Below are positions 1 to 8,582 of a stretch of DNA of 56,376 nucleotides, in pieces. Below the pieces are notes generated by a model that saw only the letters and a program-made list of their open reading frames with translations, searched no databases and was not told the DNA's origin. This DNA comes from Candidatus Caldarchaeum subterraneum (GTDB taxonomy: Archaea > Thermoproteota > Nitrososphaeria_A > Caldarchaeales > Caldarchaeaceae). Positions within the stretch are counted from its first letter, which is position 1. Each line of letters opens with the position of its first letter. The stretch spans positions 1 to 56,376 of the forward strand of contig CALHAG010000008.1 of NCBI GenBank assembly GCA_937934305.1, read 5' to 3'. The position numbers and the translations under genes were made by a program.

Positions 1-761
1 ACCAACGTCCCAACCATATCCTTCCTCGCAACCTTCTCCGAAACCTTTTGAACCATGAATACATGCAGGCCTCCGCGAAAAACCGTTCCCGAGGGAACCA
101 CCTCAACAAAGCCTAACCGCCTCTGACCAGAACCCCCAAACCTCATGCTAAGAAGCCGCGCCACACAAGTCTCCACCTCAGCCTCTGGAAACAAGTCAGA
201 TGGTCTCAGAAGCCGCAACAAATCACTCTCGAAAGAATGAGTATCCCGCCTAAGAACACTCTCCACCACAGCACCTTTCCCCTTTCTTTCCTGCTTAATT
301 TCCTCCAACAACTTTCCGGCCAAACCTGAGTTACTCTTCAAAATCCCATATATCAGAGAAGTCCTGAGCGAGCCCTTCAGACTGCTCCCCGGCAGATACA
401 CCGACCCCTCAAGCGTTCTAATGAAAGGCATCAACTCAGAGCTGAAACTGTCATCACGCAAATGGTCCCGGAACCTTATCCTGTATCTCGCCACCTTTTC
501 AGCGAAGCGCTGCACGTCAACACCGTTATTCCTAAGGAACAGGGTGAGAGAAAAGTGTCCTGACTCCAGCTCCCTTAGATACATGTTCACAAGCCGATTT
601 TTTTCCAGTTCTTGGAAAAGTTTGTCATGGTCCACCACGTAAAGCCAGCCGCCATGGTGTATGTAATCGACGCCGGTCAACCTCTCGTTCATTCCCACGT
701 GAATAGGAGTTAGGGCCTGGACACGAATCTCGTAAACCTCAACCTGTGACAGCCGAGGCAT
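1..761 (-). CDS. csm5: Csm5, type III-A effector subunit (partial, runs off the window)
   Basis: I translated this leftward frame by hand. It opens with an ATG at 761 inside the end of csm4 and stays open to position 1, so about 253 N-terminal residues are present and the C-terminus is missing. Csm5 is a RAMP subunit that caps the 3' end of the crRNA in the Csm complex. The family pattern is clear: a TPIHVG motif about 15 residues in and, after about 110 residues, YLPGSSLKGSLRTSL, the glycine-rich helix typical of Csm5. It overlaps csm4 by 23 bases, so it is probably translationally coupled in the csm1-2-3-4-5 operon. No in-frame stop is visible. Confidence 0.9.
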   Translation of the reverse strand, partial: MPRLSQVEVYEIRVQALTPIHVGMNERLTGVDYIHHGGWLYVVDHDKLFQELEKNRLVNMYLRELESGHFSLTLFLRNNGVDVQRFAEKVARYRIRFRDHLRDDSFSSELMPFIRTLEGSVYLPGSSLKGSLRTSLIYGILKSNSGLAGKLLEEIKQERKGKGAVVESVLRRDTHSFESDLLRLLRPSDLFPEAEVETCVARLLSMRFGGSGQRRLGFVEVVPSGTVFRGGLHVFMVQKVSEKVARKDMVGTL

Positions 762-1737
762 CCATCATCACCGGAAAAGCATACCCATAACGGTATACGC
801 CGCCGTATACATGCAACATACGCCCAAAGACTCGCTTACCACCGAACGCGGGAAAAACAGAACCCTCCTCGAAAACATAACATCTAAACCTCCCAACCCC
901 AGAGTACATCGCAGTCCTCTCAACAACAACATAGCCAAGACCATCTCCAAAACTTTGTATCACTTGGGCTTCATCCCTAGTCGGAGAATATGGAGAAAGT
1001 GTGTAAAAGAGGCCGCCGCTGTCGCGCAAAAATTCGTCGTCCCGAATTATGAGCGGCTCTCCCTCAGATACGCCTAAACCAATCGACCTCTCACCACCTA
1101 CCCCGAGTTCCGCAACAGCCCTGAAGGACGCTAAGAAACGACTATCCTCATCAAACATTCTCAACCAAAAAGCTAGGCCACAGCCCTCTCCAAGCTCCAC
1201 CGCAGCGGACCTGAAGAGCTGGGTTCTCATGCTTAGTCTATCCAACACCACCCTCCTACTCTTCACAAGCCTGTGGCCAGGAATCATCCCCTCCTCGGAA
1301 CTCAGCGCCAAAACACCCTCTACAATCCTCAACTCCTCCAAGGTCCCTGCGATAAGCCTGGAGACAGCCTCTACAGTCCCGAAAACCACTCTCTGCGCCA
1401 GCTTAGCGGCCTTCCCCTCATCACTTTCCAACCTTTTCGCTACATCAAATAGCCGAGCTCTCAGCCTGGGCATCCGCGGCACAGGTATCAAAACACTTAC
1501 CATACCTTTCACCCTCTTCGCAGGGAACATGGATGAGACGAGGAAAGACGGAGCACCGTTAACGAAACGCGACAGAAGAGACTTCAGCTCATCCCCACCG
1601 TAAAGCAGGGAGTAGGCCCAGCAAAAAGCTCCGAACAACGTATCCGCCCCCACGATAACCCGGTAGTCCTCCATAGAAGGGCCGGAACCGGCTCTATAAC
1701 TTCTTACGGGGAGGAAAACTAGGAGAGCGTCTGACAC
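739..1737 (-). CDS. csm4: Csm4, type III-A effector RAMP subunit
   Basis: This 332-residue protein starts at a GTG. Csm4 is the Cas5-like RAMP that holds the 8-nt 5' handle of the crRNA and contacts Cas10. The N-terminal strand followed by a helix rich in phenylalanine and glycine (around residues 30-50) matches the RAMP ferredoxin-like fold of Csm4. A glycine-rich stretch lies near the C-terminus (VFGRMLHVYGGVYRYGYAFP). The gene sits 6 bases after csm3 and overlaps csm5 by 23 bases. Sequence conservation alone is weak, so the assignment leans on position between csm3 and csm5 and on length, which is normal for the family. Confidence 0.85.
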   Translation of the reverse strand: MSDALLVFLPVRSYRAGSGPSMEDYRVIVGADTLFGAFCWAYSLLYGGDELKSLLSRFVNGAPSFLVSSMFPAKRVKGMVSVLIPVPRMPRLRARLFDVAKRLESDEGKAAKLAQRVVFGTVEAVSRLIAGTLEELRIVEGVLALSSEEGMIPGHRLVKSRRVVLDRLSMRTQLFRSAAVELGEGCGLAFWLRMFDEDSRFLASFRAVAELGVGGERSIGLGVSEGEPLIIRDDEFLRDSGGLFYTLSPYSPTRDEAQVIQSFGDGLGYVVVERTAMYSGVGRFRCYVFEEGSVFPAFGGKRVFGRMLHVYGGVYRYGYAFPVMMDASAVTG

Positions 1738-1743
1738 AAACTC

Positions 1744-2580
1744 TCACTTGCTATTAATTTTTAAGAATTGCATTATCTGGGACTTGACATCTTCAATATT
1801 CGTAAGAACATCGTCAACCGTTTCATAATATCCTTCAGCGGGTATTTTCATGACCCCGTCTTTCGGGTTGCTGAAGTGGTTTGGTGAAATAACCTTAAAC
1901 ACGATATTCTTGAACTTAATCCTGCCATAACCTCTTGAGCCATAGCCCCCCAAGTAATCCTCTTCGACGAGCTTCATCGCCTCAAAGACTATCTTAAAAC
2001 GTTCCACATCCCTTTTCCCATTGTTTCCTTCTCCGTCGAAGACGAGGTACGACATGTTAACCTCGAACTCAGAATCTTTGGGAATCCTCTCCACCCACCT
2101 CGGGTTCGCCTTGCTAGTCAGTCTATCCAGCGCGTTCTCCCCCTTTACCTCGATCGAGCCAAATACCCTCCACCTATTTCTCGTCTGATCTGTTGCATAT
2201 GAGTCGCTGACTCTCAAACGAGTAAGCGATAAGATGTTTTGAACCTCGCCCGACTCCTGACTCTGTTGCTTTTCAACCAACTCGGGCTGCCTCCCAAAAA
2301 CTATGCAAACATCGCAATCGATATTGTCGCATAGGTGAATGCTCATTTTGAGCTTGGTGCTGAGGGGTAGATCCCTGTAAAGCTCATACTTTGACCTCAT
2401 CGCGCCCTTCAGTGAGGAACCGGGGATATACGGCTCCTGAGTGAACGGGTCCTTTATCACAACGTTCTCCACACCACCTATTTCGGTGCCTCCGGGAGTT
2501 CCACCGATCCTAAGCCCAGTTAGACAGGACAACAAAGCATTTACCTTAATGAAACCAGCAATCCTAACCATACCTTTCAC
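1744..2580 (-). CDS. csm3: Csm3, type III-A backbone subunit and expected target-RNA nuclease
   Basis: This is a 278-residue Cas7-type RAMP. Copies of Csm3 form the filament that holds the crRNA and normally cut target RNA at 6-nt intervals. The family signature is clear: TGLRIGG at residues 21-27, VIKDPFTQEPYIPGSSLKGAMR at about 41-62, and a C-terminal GGYGSRGYGRIKF glycine-rich loop. Aligning without gaps to the Streptococcus Csm3 sequence as I remember it, the catalytic aspartate (D33 there, in GAIDSPV) corresponds to glutamate 38 here (GGVENVV). A second ATG three codons in is an equally possible start. The gene overlaps csm2 by 17 bases. Confidence 0.93.
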   Translation of the reverse strand: MKGMVRIAGFIKVNALLSCLTGLRIGGTPGGTEIGGVENVVIKDPFTQEPYIPGSSLKGAMRSKYELYRDLPLSTKLKMSIHLCDNIDCDVCIVFGRQPELVEKQQSQESGEVQNILSLTRLRVSDSYATDQTRNRWRVFGSIEVKGENALDRLTSKANPRWVERIPKDSEFEVNMSYLVFDGEGNNGKRDVERFKIVFEAMKLVEEDYLGGYGSRGYGRIKFKNIVFKVISPNHFSNPKDGVMKIPAEGYYETVDDVLTNIEDVKSQIMQFLKINSK

Positions 2581-3025
2581 GCTCCATCTCTTTTATGAAG
2601 TTGTAGTAGGCGATTATGGATTCAGAGACGTTGAAGACCAGCTCTATATACTTGTGCGGCTCTGGCGAATCCATCAACTTAGTCACCAAATTTTTCATTA
2701 AATTGAAGTAGTTGTCGATGCTTTTATTTTTACGAGGTCCCTGTCTTGCATGTTGATAGGTAGTTATGTAACTTAGCTTAACTAACCCCCTCTTTAACTC
2801 AGTTATCTGTTCCCGAGGGACGGTATCGGCATATGCTCTGAGACTGGCGGCCAGCTTGTTCAACCTTATCAGCTCTGAATGAATTCTTCTCAACTGGTGT
2901 TCGGCGAAATTCTCTCTAACTAACCCCTCCCCCAAGAATTTACCTACCTCATCTATCAAAGACGGTTCGTTTTGTAGCTGTGTTAAATCTGGATTTTTTA
3001 CAAAGTCTATTTTCCCTGAACTCAT
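2564..3025 (-). CDS. csm2: Csm2, type III-A small subunit
   Basis: This 153-residue, charged, helix-rich protein lies between cas10 and csm3, the usual position of Csm2. Csm2 is the small subunit that lines the crRNA/target duplex. Small subunits diverge fast, and I see no residue motif that would name it without context. The assignment rests on gene order, length and predicted all-helical character. Its ATG overlaps the cas10 stop by 4 bases, the usual coupling pattern in this operon. Confidence 0.85.
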   Translation of the reverse strand: MSSGKIDFVKNPDLTQLQNEPSLIDEVGKFLGEGLVRENFAEHQLRRIHSELIRLNKLAASLRAYADTVPREQITELKRGLVKLSYITTYQHARQGPRKNKSIDNYFNLMKNLVTKLMDSPEPHKYIELVFNVSESIIAYYNFIKEMERERYG

Positions 3026-5397
3026 GCTACCACCTCTTTTCTAGTGTATTTTTCCACGAGCCATGTTAGGGCTCTCATCATGGGGAATAATATTGTAAGC
3101 TCTTGTAGATATGTCTTTTCTAGCTGGTCTAGTCTCTGGCTAGCCCTTCTCTCCTCTTCCTTGGCCATGTGTTTTGACAAGACGTATTTCAGCCTATGTC
3201 TCGTCACCGACCAGTAGTGCTCCACTGAATACTCTGTGAAAAGTTGTTCGAGTTTGAAGATAAGCGCCCTCGAGACCTCTCCTTTTTTAATCCCATTCGA
3301 CAACTGGTGAGCTACCTTTAGTAGGTCTTTGAATACGTTCCAGCCAATGACCTCGCCCTCACAAGATATGCAGTTCTTTCTCTTTTTCGCTTCCGCCATC
3401 AAGTTGTCAAGCGTCTCTGTGGCAACCTTGACAGGGGTTTTCGGGTCTTCGACCAAGAGGGCGCAGCTCATCGTCGGCCTTTTGGTTCCGAAGCATTTCC
3501 TGATTTCGGTTTCAAGGACCTCGGAAAATTCGACAACTTCGTTCCATGGACCAATGATTAGAAGGTCATCCCCACCAGAGTAAATTAGGTATAGGTTGTT
3601 TGTCCTTGTCCCGGTTTTATCTAGGCGTGTTTTTCTCACCAGCTGCTCTACCACCCCCTCCATAACTATGGAGACAAGCTGGGAAACCGTGGACAGGACA
3701 GAGAATCTGTCGGCCCTGTCTCTTATAAGAGAGCCCATGCCGTCCAAGTCAAGGCGTAGGTAACCGATCTCGGCGGACCCCTCTGAGCTAGAGGCTAGGT
3801 CGTCGAAGGACATTATCTGGCCGTCTCCGGTTAGTGGGGCCCATTGGGGCATGAACATGAAGCCAACCGATATGGGGAGTTTTCCTATTTGGTTGCTGAT
3901 GTGGTTGATTATTTCGGTGAGGTTAGTGTCGTTGATTATTTTGACGGAAACAAGCCTGAGGCTTTTTTGTTTATCTTCTAAGAATCGGAGGAAAGTCGCT
4001 AGTTCCTCTTTTTTCTCGGCAAGGTAGTAGCTGATGCTTAGGCCGTCAGTGGTGAAGTTGATCACGTCCTGCCAATCGTCTAGGTTTTCGATTTCTGCAT
4101 CCTGCGTCCATATCTCTACGAGGTACTTGGACTTTGTTATTCTTCGTCCAAGGTCGGCTAGCCCGTAGCAAATTGAGCATACTCTTAGGCCCTCCTCACC
4201 CTCGCCAATCATCTTAGCCTTCCCCTCGTCCTCGATGTATATCCCGCATGATTCGCAGACCATGTTCTCCTTTTCGATTCTTTCCCCGAACAGGGTATCG
4301 TAAAACTCGGAGAGCAGCTCCTTGAAAGCGTTTTCCTTTCTTTTCTTCAAGTCTTCATGGGCCTCGTTTATTTTTTGCTTTAACAATTCCCAGGTCTTCT
4401 TTTGACCGGTGCCTGTTGATGGTTCTCCGAGATTTACGTCGGCGAAGCCTATGTATAGTCTGAGGGAGCCTTTGTGTCTCTTCAACAGGAATCGGTTTAT
4501 TTCTTTCACTAGCTCGGTTTTTGCGCTGCTGTATAGGGTTGGGGAGATTATCATGAAGTGTCCTCCTCCTGAGTAGATGAGGTTGAATGGCGGTAGTCTG
4601 AGTTTGATTAGGAGGTGTTTGGCGACGGCGTCGGATAGGAAGGAGATGTATGCGCTTCTTCCTTTCAGTGATTTTAGGGCTTGTTTGTAGACTCTTTGGC
4701 CGTAGACGAATCGTTGGATGCCTCCTATGTCTCCAACTATTATTGTGAAGGATTTTTTCTGGCTTCTTTTGAAGCAGATGGAGAGGGCGGCTGTTAGCCT
4801 TGAGTGTTCGTATAGGGAGTTGGTTGGCTCCTTTTCTACGGCTGGCGCGGATGGGACGAGAAAGAGCTCCTTTCTCAACAGCTCTGAGAGACTGGCGATG
4901 TATGGTAGCGTGTTTCCCATATTGTAAAGTCTTTCTATTGATTGCATGCCTTCTTCGAGCTCGTTTGCAATCTCTATGTATTCTACGATTCCTGCTTCTG
5001 CTTGGCTGGATGGATAAAATAGGGTGAGGTCTCCGATGCTAAGTCTTCTAGCTGGGTAGTAAACCTTCTCGTCCGGGTCTGCTAAGGGGGATTTTAGGGG
5101 TCTGTGGAGTGGGTAATAGATTTGGCCAGTCTCCTCGCTTCTTTCCATTTCTCTTTCACCAGCTGATGCGTGGTCGGCTTCTATGAGTAGTCGCAGTAGT
5201 GGGTCGTCTCCTCCCTCATGATGTCCTTCGACCAGCCGAGATACATTTTCAGCGGTCGTATAATCTGGAATGTGTTCTTTTACAAAGTTTGCTGAGAGTC
5301 TTTCATGTTTAACGTGGTTACCGGCTCTCTGTAACACTTTTCCGATGTCGTGGAGTAGAGATGCGAGGGAGAGGATGACCTCGTCGGTATCTAACAA
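3022..5397 (-). CDS. csm1: Cas10/Csm1, HD nuclease and cyclic-oligoadenylate synthase subunit
   Basis: This 791-residue large subunit of the Csm complex appears active at both of its known sites. The N-terminal HD domain carries LLHDIGK (H16, D17) followed by a GHHEGG histidine cluster, as in single-strand DNases of this family. The second Palm domain carries an intact GGDD (residues 608-611), the cyclic-oligoadenylate synthase motif, while the first Palm is degenerate (YSGGGHFM). A CxxC...CxxC zinc site lies around residues 378-412. It is the first gene of the leftward csm operon. A TATA-like box about 30 bases upstream supports the chosen ATG and a leaderless transcript. Confidence 0.96.
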   Translation of the reverse strand: MLDTDEVILSLASLLHDIGKVLQRAGNHVKHERLSANFVKEHIPDYTTAENVSRLVEGHHEGGDDPLLRLLIEADHASAGEREMERSEETGQIYYPLHRPLKSPLADPDEKVYYPARRLSIGDLTLFYPSSQAEAGIVEYIEIANELEEGMQSIERLYNMGNTLPYIASLSELLRKELFLVPSAPAVEKEPTNSLYEHSRLTAALSICFKRSQKKSFTIIVGDIGGIQRFVYGQRVYKQALKSLKGRSAYISFLSDAVAKHLLIKLRLPPFNLIYSGGGHFMIISPTLYSSAKTELVKEINRFLLKRHKGSLRLYIGFADVNLGEPSTGTGQKKTWELLKQKINEAHEDLKKRKENAFKELLSEFYDTLFGERIEKENMVCESCGIYIEDEGKAKMIGEGEEGLRVCSICYGLADLGRRITKSKYLVEIWTQDAEIENLDDWQDVINFTTDGLSISYYLAEKKEELATFLRFLEDKQKSLRLVSVKIINDTNLTEIINHISNQIGKLPISVGFMFMPQWAPLTGDGQIMSFDDLASSSEGSAEIGYLRLDLDGMGSLIRDRADRFSVLSTVSQLVSIVMEGVVEQLVRKTRLDKTGTRTNNLYLIYSGGDDLLIIGPWNEVVEFSEVLETEIRKCFGTKRPTMSCALLVEDPKTPVKVATETLDNLMAEAKKRKNCISCEGEVIGWNVFKDLLKVAHQLSNGIKKGEVSRALIFKLEQLFTEYSVEHYWSVTRHRLKYVLSKHMAKEEERRASQRLDQLEKTYLQELTILFPMMRALTWLVEKYTRKEVVA

Positions 5398-5623
5398 CTT
5401 AATTTATCGATTATGTAAGGGGTCATATAACTCTTTAGCCGTTCACATCGCTGCACCATCGTAAAGTTGTTGCAAATAGTGGAGTTTTGGAGGTTTGAGT
5501 CGGTAACTGTGAAACATTTACGGAGGGGCTGGTGGCTAAATTGATAGAGGGACAGCGTGCATGAAGTTGTTTGCTATACTTTCAATGAAAGCTCACAAGT
5601 ATTCGGCCCCAGCATAGAAACCA
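5398..5623. other. Gap between csm1 and the leader-distal end of the CRISPR array
   Basis: This stretch holds the csm promoter at its left end and no recognisable gene. At 5579-5591 there is a short palindrome, CTTTCAATGAAAG. It resembles the two ends of the CRISPR repeat joined together and lies just outside the last (oldest) repeat, so it may be a decayed repeat. I see no other structure. Confidence 0.4.
5424..5436 (-). promoter_or_regulatory. Probable promoter of the csm operon
   Basis: On the minus strand the sequence GAGTTATATGA is centred about 33 bases upstream of the csm1 start codon. This is the spacing expected for an archaeal TATA box feeding a nearly leaderless mRNA. Assigned by eye from sequence and spacing only. 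Confidence 0.55.
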
Positions 5624-6542
5624 CTTTCCATCCTCTTTTCATTGACAGTGACAATTCATTTGGAGAATTGCGGCATCATCGAAATTGACACCTTTCCATC
5701 CTCTTTTCATTGACAGAGAAACACCATCAAAAGAATACTCCTACCCGCCGAATACTACTTTCCATCCTCTTTTCATTGACAGTTCAACTTTTACGGCGAG
5801 ATAGTGGCGTTCACAGTGGCCTTTCCATCCTCTTTTCATTGACAGTAACTTTTTTTGAAATGTTGAGAGTGTTATGCATAAATTGTAAGAGCTTTCCATC
5901 CTCTTTTCATTGACAGGTAGCTAAGATGCTGTTGGGTGAAGCATGAATGGGGGGGTTGTTAGTCTTTCCATCCTCTTTTCATTGACAGCCGGAGGGTGGT
6001 GGGACGCCCTCCAGCACCTCTCCAAATGTCTTTCCATCCTCTTTTCATTGACAGTCTAATTTGCTACCAATGGGTGAATGGCAGATATGTATACTTTCCA
6101 TCCTCTTTTCATTGACAGGGCTGGGCAGGTTTACGCGAACAGTATCGAAGAGGTCTACGCCAACTTTCCATCCTCTTTTCATTGACAGAGGGTTGCGAAG
6201 CCTAAGCGTTGCCCAAAATGCATGAGGTGGTTGAACTTTCCATCCTCTTTTCATTGACAGGTTTACCGAAGTAACAGTGGTTTAGTGTATATGTATCTAT
6301 ATCTTTCCATCCTCTTTTCATTGACAGTTAACCGACATCATGAACGCGCTTAACACTTTGCAGACGAAGACTTTCCATCCTCTTTTCATTGACAGTTTCT
6401 CTCGCCAGCCGCCTCAACCTCGACAAAGACTTCTGGATAATCTTTCCATCCTCTTTTCATTGACAGTTGGCCCAGTGGTGCCAGGTGGGGCTGGGAATTC
6501 TGTAGGCGGCTGGGGTACTTTCCATCCTCTTTTCATTGACAG
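5624..6542 (-). CRISPR. CRISPR array, 14 identical 25-bp repeats and 13 spacers
   Basis: The repeat on the plus strand begins CTTTCCATCC and ends TTTTCATTGACAG. Copies start at 5624, 5692, 5758, 5821, 5892, 5964, 6030, 6094, 6164, 6236, 6303, 6371, 6442 and 6518. All 14 copies read identically. Spacers are 38-51 nt. The reverse complement ends GGATGGAAAG, which resembles the ATTGAAAG handle of thermophilic archaeal repeats. The array is therefore probably transcribed leftward and the crRNA 5' handle would be ATGGAAAG. The leader would be at the right end, next to cas6. The variable, fairly long spacers fit type III use. Confidence 0.98.
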
Positions 6543-6640
6543 TGTGCCTGATTTCCGGAAATTTCAGGGAATTGGGTGATTTTGTCGGGTGAGGGTGTCG
6601 GGCGACGAATTTTTGGAGCCTCTATTTAAGTTCTACGTGT
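6543..6640 (-). promoter_or_regulatory. Probable CRISPR leader and promoter
   Basis: If the array is read leftward, its leader is here. On the minus strand AACTTAAATAG (6622-6632) is a good TATA-like box about 80 bases before the first repeat. Between it and the repeat, at 6551-6562, is a perfect 12-base palindrome, ATTTCCGGAAAT, ending 8 bases from the first repeat. The motif TGTCGGG occurs twice in the same stretch on the plus strand. The palindrome could be a site for a regulator or for spacer integration. Direction is inferred from the repeat and not from data. Confidence 0.6.
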
Positions 6641-6790
6641 GTCTACGCCAATCCTCGGAAGCGGACCTATGCTAAAAGAAAAAACACAGCCAAAACCCTT
6701 GGTTCATCACCTCCTCGACAAAAAATCGCGAAAGCCATCCCTGCGGCACACGTCTACCACCTTGGGCAAACCCCCAAATAAACACAACAA

Positions 6791-6800
6791 TCATATATAA
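6791..6800 (+). promoter_or_regulatory. Promoter of cas6
   Basis: TCATATATAA is a strong archaeal TATA box. Its centre is about 35 bases before the cas6 ATG, giving a leader of only a few bases. The stretch from 6641 to this box shows no gene. It separates the leftward CRISPR leader promoter from the rightward cas6 promoter. Confidence 0.65.
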
Positions 6801-6831
6801 CCTCATCTCAAAAACACCGGAAACAAACAAA

Positions 6832-7731
6832 ATGATAATCCTCTATGACCTCATAGCCGAATGCAGCGACGATAAACTACTCATGACAAGCCTCCCAACA
6901 GCCAGACTCAGAGGCCTCCTCGGACAATGCATAAAAGTCTACTCAAAAACCCACAACCTAAAACTCTACGAAAACTTCTTCAAACCCAGAAGAGGGATGG
7001 TGGGAAGGGACATTGCCAGAAAAATACCTACACCCAAACCCTACATAATCAACCCCCCAACACTACTCCACAGAGACACAATTCAGTTCAGACTCACTGT
7101 ATTCGGACACGCCAACCAGCTCATGCCCCACATCCTCAAAGCAATAAAAAAAGAACACGGCAAACTGCAACTATTAGAAGCAACAATAATAAACGACGTA
7201 ACAGGCGAAAAATGGGAAATCACCGACGACGAAAAAAGAACACAACAACACGCAATAACATACCAAATGCTCCTCCAAAACACAAGACAACACATCGAAG
7301 ACAGAGAGAACTTAGACATAACACTGATGTTCCTCACACCCGTAAGACTAACCCGCGACGGCTCAGACATCAAACCCAACCAGCTAAAACCATCCGACCT
7401 CATACGCTTCGCAGCCCGACGCCTCTTCCTACTAGACTACCTATACTACTCAGCTGGTAGAACACTGCCCTTCAAGCTATCACCAGAAACCGTGAAAAAA
7501 CTCACGGAATGCGCAGACTCCACAACCAATATAGAAACAACACTCAGCGAAAAAATCCTCAACCTCAAGCAAAAAACAAAAACACTCACCGGAAAACTCA
7601 AACTCAAAATCCAACATAAAGGAGAGGAGACGCTAAAGGCAGTCTTCCTGCTAAAAGCATGCGAATACCTAGGCATAGGAAAACACACAGCATACGGACT
7701 GGGAAAATACACACTAACATACAGCACATGA
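6832..7731 (+). CDS. cas6: Cas6, pre-crRNA processing endoribonuclease
   Basis: This 299-residue protein is a Cas6-type RAMP that would cut the array transcript within the repeat to release crRNAs with an 8-nt handle. Support comes from its position beside the array, the family length, and the C-terminal glycine-rich loop YLGIGKHTAYGLGKY (about residues 279-293). The middle part (LTPVRLTRDG, then RFAARRLFLLDYLYYSAG) matches the second ferredoxin-like domain seen in archaeal Cas6. The catalytic histidine is not obvious by eye. The coding strand is very rich in A and C (AAA, ACA, CTC codons), more so than most neighbours. It diverges from the CRISPR leader and is transcribed away from the csm genes. 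Confidence 0.88.
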   Translation: MIILYDLIAECSDDKLLMTSLPTARLRGLLGQCIKVYSKTHNLKLYENFFKPRRGMVGRDIARKIPTPKPYIINPPTLLHRDTIQFRLTVFGHANQLMPHILKAIKKEHGKLQLLEATIINDVTGEKWEITDDEKRTQQHAITYQMLLQNTRQHIEDRENLDITLMFLTPVRLTRDGSDIKPNQLKPSDLIRFAARRLFLLDYLYYSAGRTLPFKLSPETVKKLTECADSTTNIETTLSEKILNLKQKTKTLTGKLKLKIQHKGEETLKAVFLLKACEYLGIGKHTAYGLGKYTLTYST

Positions 7732-7925
7732 ACAACCCAAACAACATATGCGACATCTATCCACCTTCCCGCAGCCATAAACCAACTTTGAGTCACGTTT
7801 TGCTCAATTCGCTACCCCAATATTCTTTTCTACACACCTACAGCTAAGACATAGCACCTATAAACAGCCCACTAGTCAAAACTCCCAATGCCAAGCGTTT
7901 ACATCTGTAGAGAAGGGGTGGGAGT
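7732..7925. other. Non-coding stretch after cas6
   Basis: I see no gene, tRNA or repeat here. It is the left flank of the decayed transposon. The true boundary of that element is not visible because I could not find terminal inverted repeats. Confidence 0.4.
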
Positions 7926-8582
7926 ATGCCTGCCCCGAAAACGGAGTCCCCAATATTATCCAGCTCTGTAAAACACTCTACCCATTTTTATCAATCCCTT
8001 TTGCCTTGTGGCTTATCTTCTCTCCCTCCTCTGGCTCTCGAGGCCTTTCTACGGTTCTGTCTAGTGGCTTTTCGGGTCTTGATGGTGGTTGCTTATAAGG
8101 CTTATGGCCTACCGTTACTTCCCCTTCTTGATGATGTCCTGCTGGGGGAGGGTTGATGGGAGGCTCATATGTAGAGGCTCTGAGGGAGTCTAGAGAACCA
8201 GTTGTTAGACTCTACTGGGGTTAAGGCCCATAGGGCGGGATCATGGCTGGGGAGGAGATACGGTAAGAGGGGGAGGTATGTTAGGATGCATGTAGCTGTA
8301 GATGCTAGGACTGGTGAGATAATAGACGTGGAGGTTTCCAGGGATGGTGTTCATGACTCTGAGATGGCTAGGTCCTTCTAGAAGATCAGCTGCTAGGATG
8401 ATGAGGGACCTAGGATACGACTTATGGAGGAGGATAATGGTAGGAGGTGGATGGCTGAGACAGCCATATCGGTATTCAAGTCGATATTCTGCGAAGAGAT
8501 ACTATCAAAGAAGCCTAGATGGATGAGCATAGAGATAGTACATAAAACGTTCATATACAACCTCCTCCTGAACGCTGCGTAA
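7926..8582 (+). pseudogene. Decayed IS5-type transposase
   Basis: One reading frame runs across this stretch and is broken by stop codons at 8154, 8172, 8181, 8379 and 8394. After the third stop it reads LLDSTGVKAHRAGSW and then YVRMHVAVDARTGEI, which match the first catalytic aspartate region of IS5-family DDE transposases in archaea. The end reads RRWMAETAISVFKSIF and then HKTFIYNLLL, matching the region with the catalytic glutamate. The part that should carry the second aspartate (about 70-80 residues) is missing. The residues before 8154 (ALEAFLRFCLVAFRVLMVVAY) may be the N-terminal domain. The gene is therefore dead by stops and internal deletion. I found no clear terminal repeats. Confidence 0.8.

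Noticed and set aside
421-642. Rightward open frame at the left end
   Set aside because: It is the complement of the csm5 frame, which has clear RAMP motifs and runs off the window.
1049-1603. 184-codon open frame on the plus strand within csm4
   Set aside because: Composition rich in serine and proline with no family pattern; it is a shadow of csm4.
5710-6579. Short open frames across the CRISPR array with repeated peptides such as LSILFSLTV and MKRGWKV
   Set aside because: The repeated peptide comes from translating the repeats; the array structure explains it fully.
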